This document shows, one piece after another, positions 6,574 through 7,720 of a stretch of 7,720 bases of DNA. The notes under the pieces were generated by a model. It had not been told where the DNA came from. It did not search any database and saw only the letters and a program-made list of their open reading frames with translations. The stretch is from Candidatus Bathyarchaeota archaeon. Its GTDB lineage: Archaea; Thermoproteota; Bathyarchaeia; Bathyarchaeales; WAQA01. A program made the position numbers and the translations under genes. How positions within the stretch are numbered: the stretch's first letter is position 1; every line of letters begins with the position of its first letter. The stretch lies in contig WAQA01000095.1 of NCBI GenBank assembly GCA_015520475.1, forward strand, positions 1 through 7,720, in the 5' to 3' direction.

Positions 6574-7203
6574 TTAATCCTGCTCCTCCCATCCTATCAG
6601 GGTGAGGATTCTCCTGACAATCCTGAACCTCCCCATCTTCGATAGGAAGTAATCTATCTTGAGGAAGGCCACTATCAGGATGGCTGTAAGTATTATTGAT
6701 AGGATCACCGTTGCGGTCTGCCCGAGTATCTGCTCCATTGTAAGGCTGAATCTCTGACCTATAAAGGCCCCGGTCACCCCAACCAGCATCTTACCTGTAA
6801 AGTAGACTATGAAGAACTTCAGCGGATTATATCTTATCAGGCCGAGGGGAATCACGATTGGATCGTCAGGTATAGGTGATACTGCGGCGATGAAGGCTGC
6901 TATTGCGCCTAGCTTACCCATCCTAAACCTCCCATCATAACCTGCCTTCCCGCTTACCCTCCTCCTGTTGAGGGCCCTCCCAATAAAGAAGGAGATGACG
7001 AAGTGGATGGTCTTTGCGAGTGAGGCTCCTAAAGCAACGAAGAATCCTATTATGATAGGGTTTAGGGTGTAGAGTATGCTTCCAGCAGCCCCTGAAATCA
7101 CGATGTTTGATGGGCTGAGGAATGGTATGAGGTTTAGGATGAGGGAGAAGACGAATACTCCCAGGTATCCCCAGCTCAGATAATCCTCTAAGATCGCTAT
7201 CAT
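6574..7203 (-). CDS. VTT/DedA-type (SNARE-associated) integral membrane protein
   Basis: A 209-residue membrane protein of the VTT fold (DedA/TMEM41/VMP1 relatives). Members in bacteria and eukaryotes are linked to lipid transport or scrambling and membrane homeostasis; the archaeal role is unproven. Hydrophobic stretches lie at about 11-30, 47-76, 97-122 (interrupted), 127-150 and 162-184. Two Pro/Gly-breaking segments typical of re-entrant loops are visible: N-L-I-P-F-L-S-P-S (24-32) and S-P-I-P-D-D-P (109-115), the latter followed by G-L-I-R-Y. A basic patch at 76-97 and a basic C-terminal helix (188-201) suggest cytoplasmic segments. The start is ATG 7203. No ribosome binding site is visible, but an inverted repeat and TATA-like sequence lie just upstream. 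Assignment to the broad family is firmer than any subfamily. Confidence 0.85.
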   Translation of the reverse strand: MIAILEDYLSWGYLGVFVFSLILNLIPFLSPSNIVISGAAGSILYTLNPIIIGFFVALGASLAKTIHFVISFFIGRALNRRRVSGKAGYDGRFRMGKLGAIAAFIAAVSPIPDDPIVIPLGLIRYNPLKFFIVYFTGKMLVGVTGAFIGQRFSLTMEQILGQTATVILSIILTAILIVAFLKIDYFLSKMGRFRIVRRILTLIGWEEQD

Positions 7204-7209
7204 AATATT

Positions 7210-7254
7210 TGAACCGTCCGAGAGCCGATTTGATATGCAAGTATTAACGGTTCA
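7210..7254. repeat. 8-bp inverted repeat TGAACCGT...ACGGTTCA upstream of the membrane protein gene
   Basis: TGAACCGT at 7210-7217 and its exact reverse complement ACGGTTCA at 7247-7254 are separated by 29 bp. On the minus strand one arm directly follows the TATA-like box and the other directly precedes the ATG. This placement suits a repressor binding two half-sites or a leader hairpin. The function is inferred from position only. Confidence 0.5.
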
Positions 7255-7266
7255 CATTTATAATAC
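7255..7266 (-). promoter_or_regulatory. TATA-box promoter of the VTT membrane protein gene
   Basis: Read on the minus strand, GTATTATAAATG matches an archaeal TATA box and lies in the 69-bp gap between the CYTH gene stop and the membrane protein start. The spacing rule places transcription start near 7234, giving a leader of about 30 nt. It suggests the membrane protein gene can be expressed independently of the CYTH gene. Confidence 0.45.
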
Positions 7267-7272
7267 TTCTTT

Positions 7273-7720
7273 TCATTTTTCAGCTCCAGCTCCATGCTCA
7301 GATCTACGTTTCATCAGGAGGCTGCTGTAGGGATCATATACTGGACTGTAACCTTCGATTCCCAGATCCCTCATCACCCTCCTAAACTCCCTAATAGCCG
7401 CTCCGATCTCCTCATCAGCCGGCGCCATCCTCTTCAACTCGACGAATCCGCCTAGACCATCAACCTCATCCAATCCTATAATGGTCTCCCTGTAAAGGTA
7501 GAGGTCCCTCCTCTTATCGACGACTATCACCCTCTCAAGTATCCTCTGAAGCGTATCCATCAAACCCCTATAACCCCCAAGATCCATCGTGAACATCCTC
7601 TTCCTCCTCAAACCCGACACGTGCCGTTCCTCATAGAAGATCAATTCATACCTCTCCTCCCCAATGAACTCTCTAATCTTCAACTTGCCATCAGGAACAT
7701 GGAAGTATACGTCCCTATGC
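7273..7720 (-). CDS. CYTH-domain protein (CyaB/thiamine-triphosphatase family), 5' end cut by the window
   Basis: Partial gene: the reading frame stays open through the right edge, with 148 residues visible. The first of these, R-D-V-Y-F-H-V-P-D-G-K-L-K-I-R-E, are typical of the CYTH domain, so a start at the TTG at 7683 would wrongly remove conserved sequence. CYTH proteins form a beta tunnel that binds triphosphates and metal ions. Members include class IV adenylate cyclases, thiamine triphosphatases and tripolyphosphatases. Visible family features are L-K-I-R-E, E-L-I-F-Y-E, V-D-K-R-R, and L-D-E-V-D-G-L-G-G-F-V-E-L-K with its acidic metal-binding residues. The N-terminal E-x-E-x-K signature should lie just outside the window. 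Archaeal members are often labelled adenylate cyclase, but the substrate cannot be chosen from sequence. The last approximately 25 residues are a variable tail. Confidence 0.88.
   Translation of the reverse strand, partial: HRDVYFHVPDGKLKIREFIGEERYELIFYEERHVSGLRRKRMFTMDLGGYRGLMDTLQRILERVIVVDKRRDLYLYRETIIGLDEVDGLGGFVELKRMAPADEEIGAAIREFRRVMRDLGIEGYSPVYDPYSSLLMKRRSEHGAGAEK

Noticed and set aside
6935..7240. Minus-strand open frame overlapping the VTT gene in another frame
   Set aside because: Shadow rich in His, Pro and Arg. The overlapping frame encodes a coherent membrane protein with VTT motifs.
1..7720. CRISPR arrays, tRNA genes, insertion sequences or integrase/att sites
   Set aside because: No regularly spaced repeats, tRNA T-loop or acceptor structures, transposase motifs or terminal repeats were found on reading. 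Small RNAs without strong motifs could be missed by eye.

Overview
The window looks archaeal, most likely from a thermophilic member of the Thermoproteota (TACK) group; the exact lineage cannot be read from the sequence. The reasons are AT-rich TATA-type elements about 26 bp upstream of several starts, very short or absent 5' leaders, frequent AGG/AGA (Arg) and ATA (Ile) codons, use of GTG and TTG starts, and gene families common in archaea (acylphosphatase, Mut7-C/DUF82 protein with zinc ribbon, CYTH protein, HTH fused to an ATP-cone). No rRNA, tRNA, CRISPR, IS element or integrase was seen, and there is no gene-free stretch longer than about 300 bases.

Layout. The left three quarters is read rightward: acylphosphatase (61-381); a 745-residue protein joining a winged helix-turn-helix, an ATP-cone, an NrdD-like domain and a C-terminal zinc ribbon (460-2697); a Gfo/Idh/MocA-family oxidoreductase (2846-3892); a dihydroorotase-type amidohydrolase (4001-5344); and a Mut7-C RNase-domain protein (5332-5835) that overlaps the dihydroorotase end. 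The right quarter is read leftward: a CYTH-domain protein cut by the right window edge (7273 to beyond 7720), a VTT/DedA-type membrane protein (6574-7203), and an unrecognised four-cysteine protein (5836-6492). The two gene sets converge at 5835/5836 with no base between them.

How the genes relate. This is mostly a run of housekeeping and metabolic genes with separate promoters rather than one pathway operon. Only the dihydroorotase and Mut7-C genes are clearly translationally linked. The most interesting gene is 460-2697. It has the architecture of an anaerobic (class III) ribonucleotide reductase behind a DNA-binding domain. However, the expected finger-loop cysteine is a serine (G-S-R at residues 454-456), and the C-terminus lacks the glycyl-radical motif. 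No NrdG activase gene lies in the window. I infer that it is a catalytically inactive reductase reused as a nucleotide-sensing transcription regulator, a possible functional analogue of bacterial NrdR.
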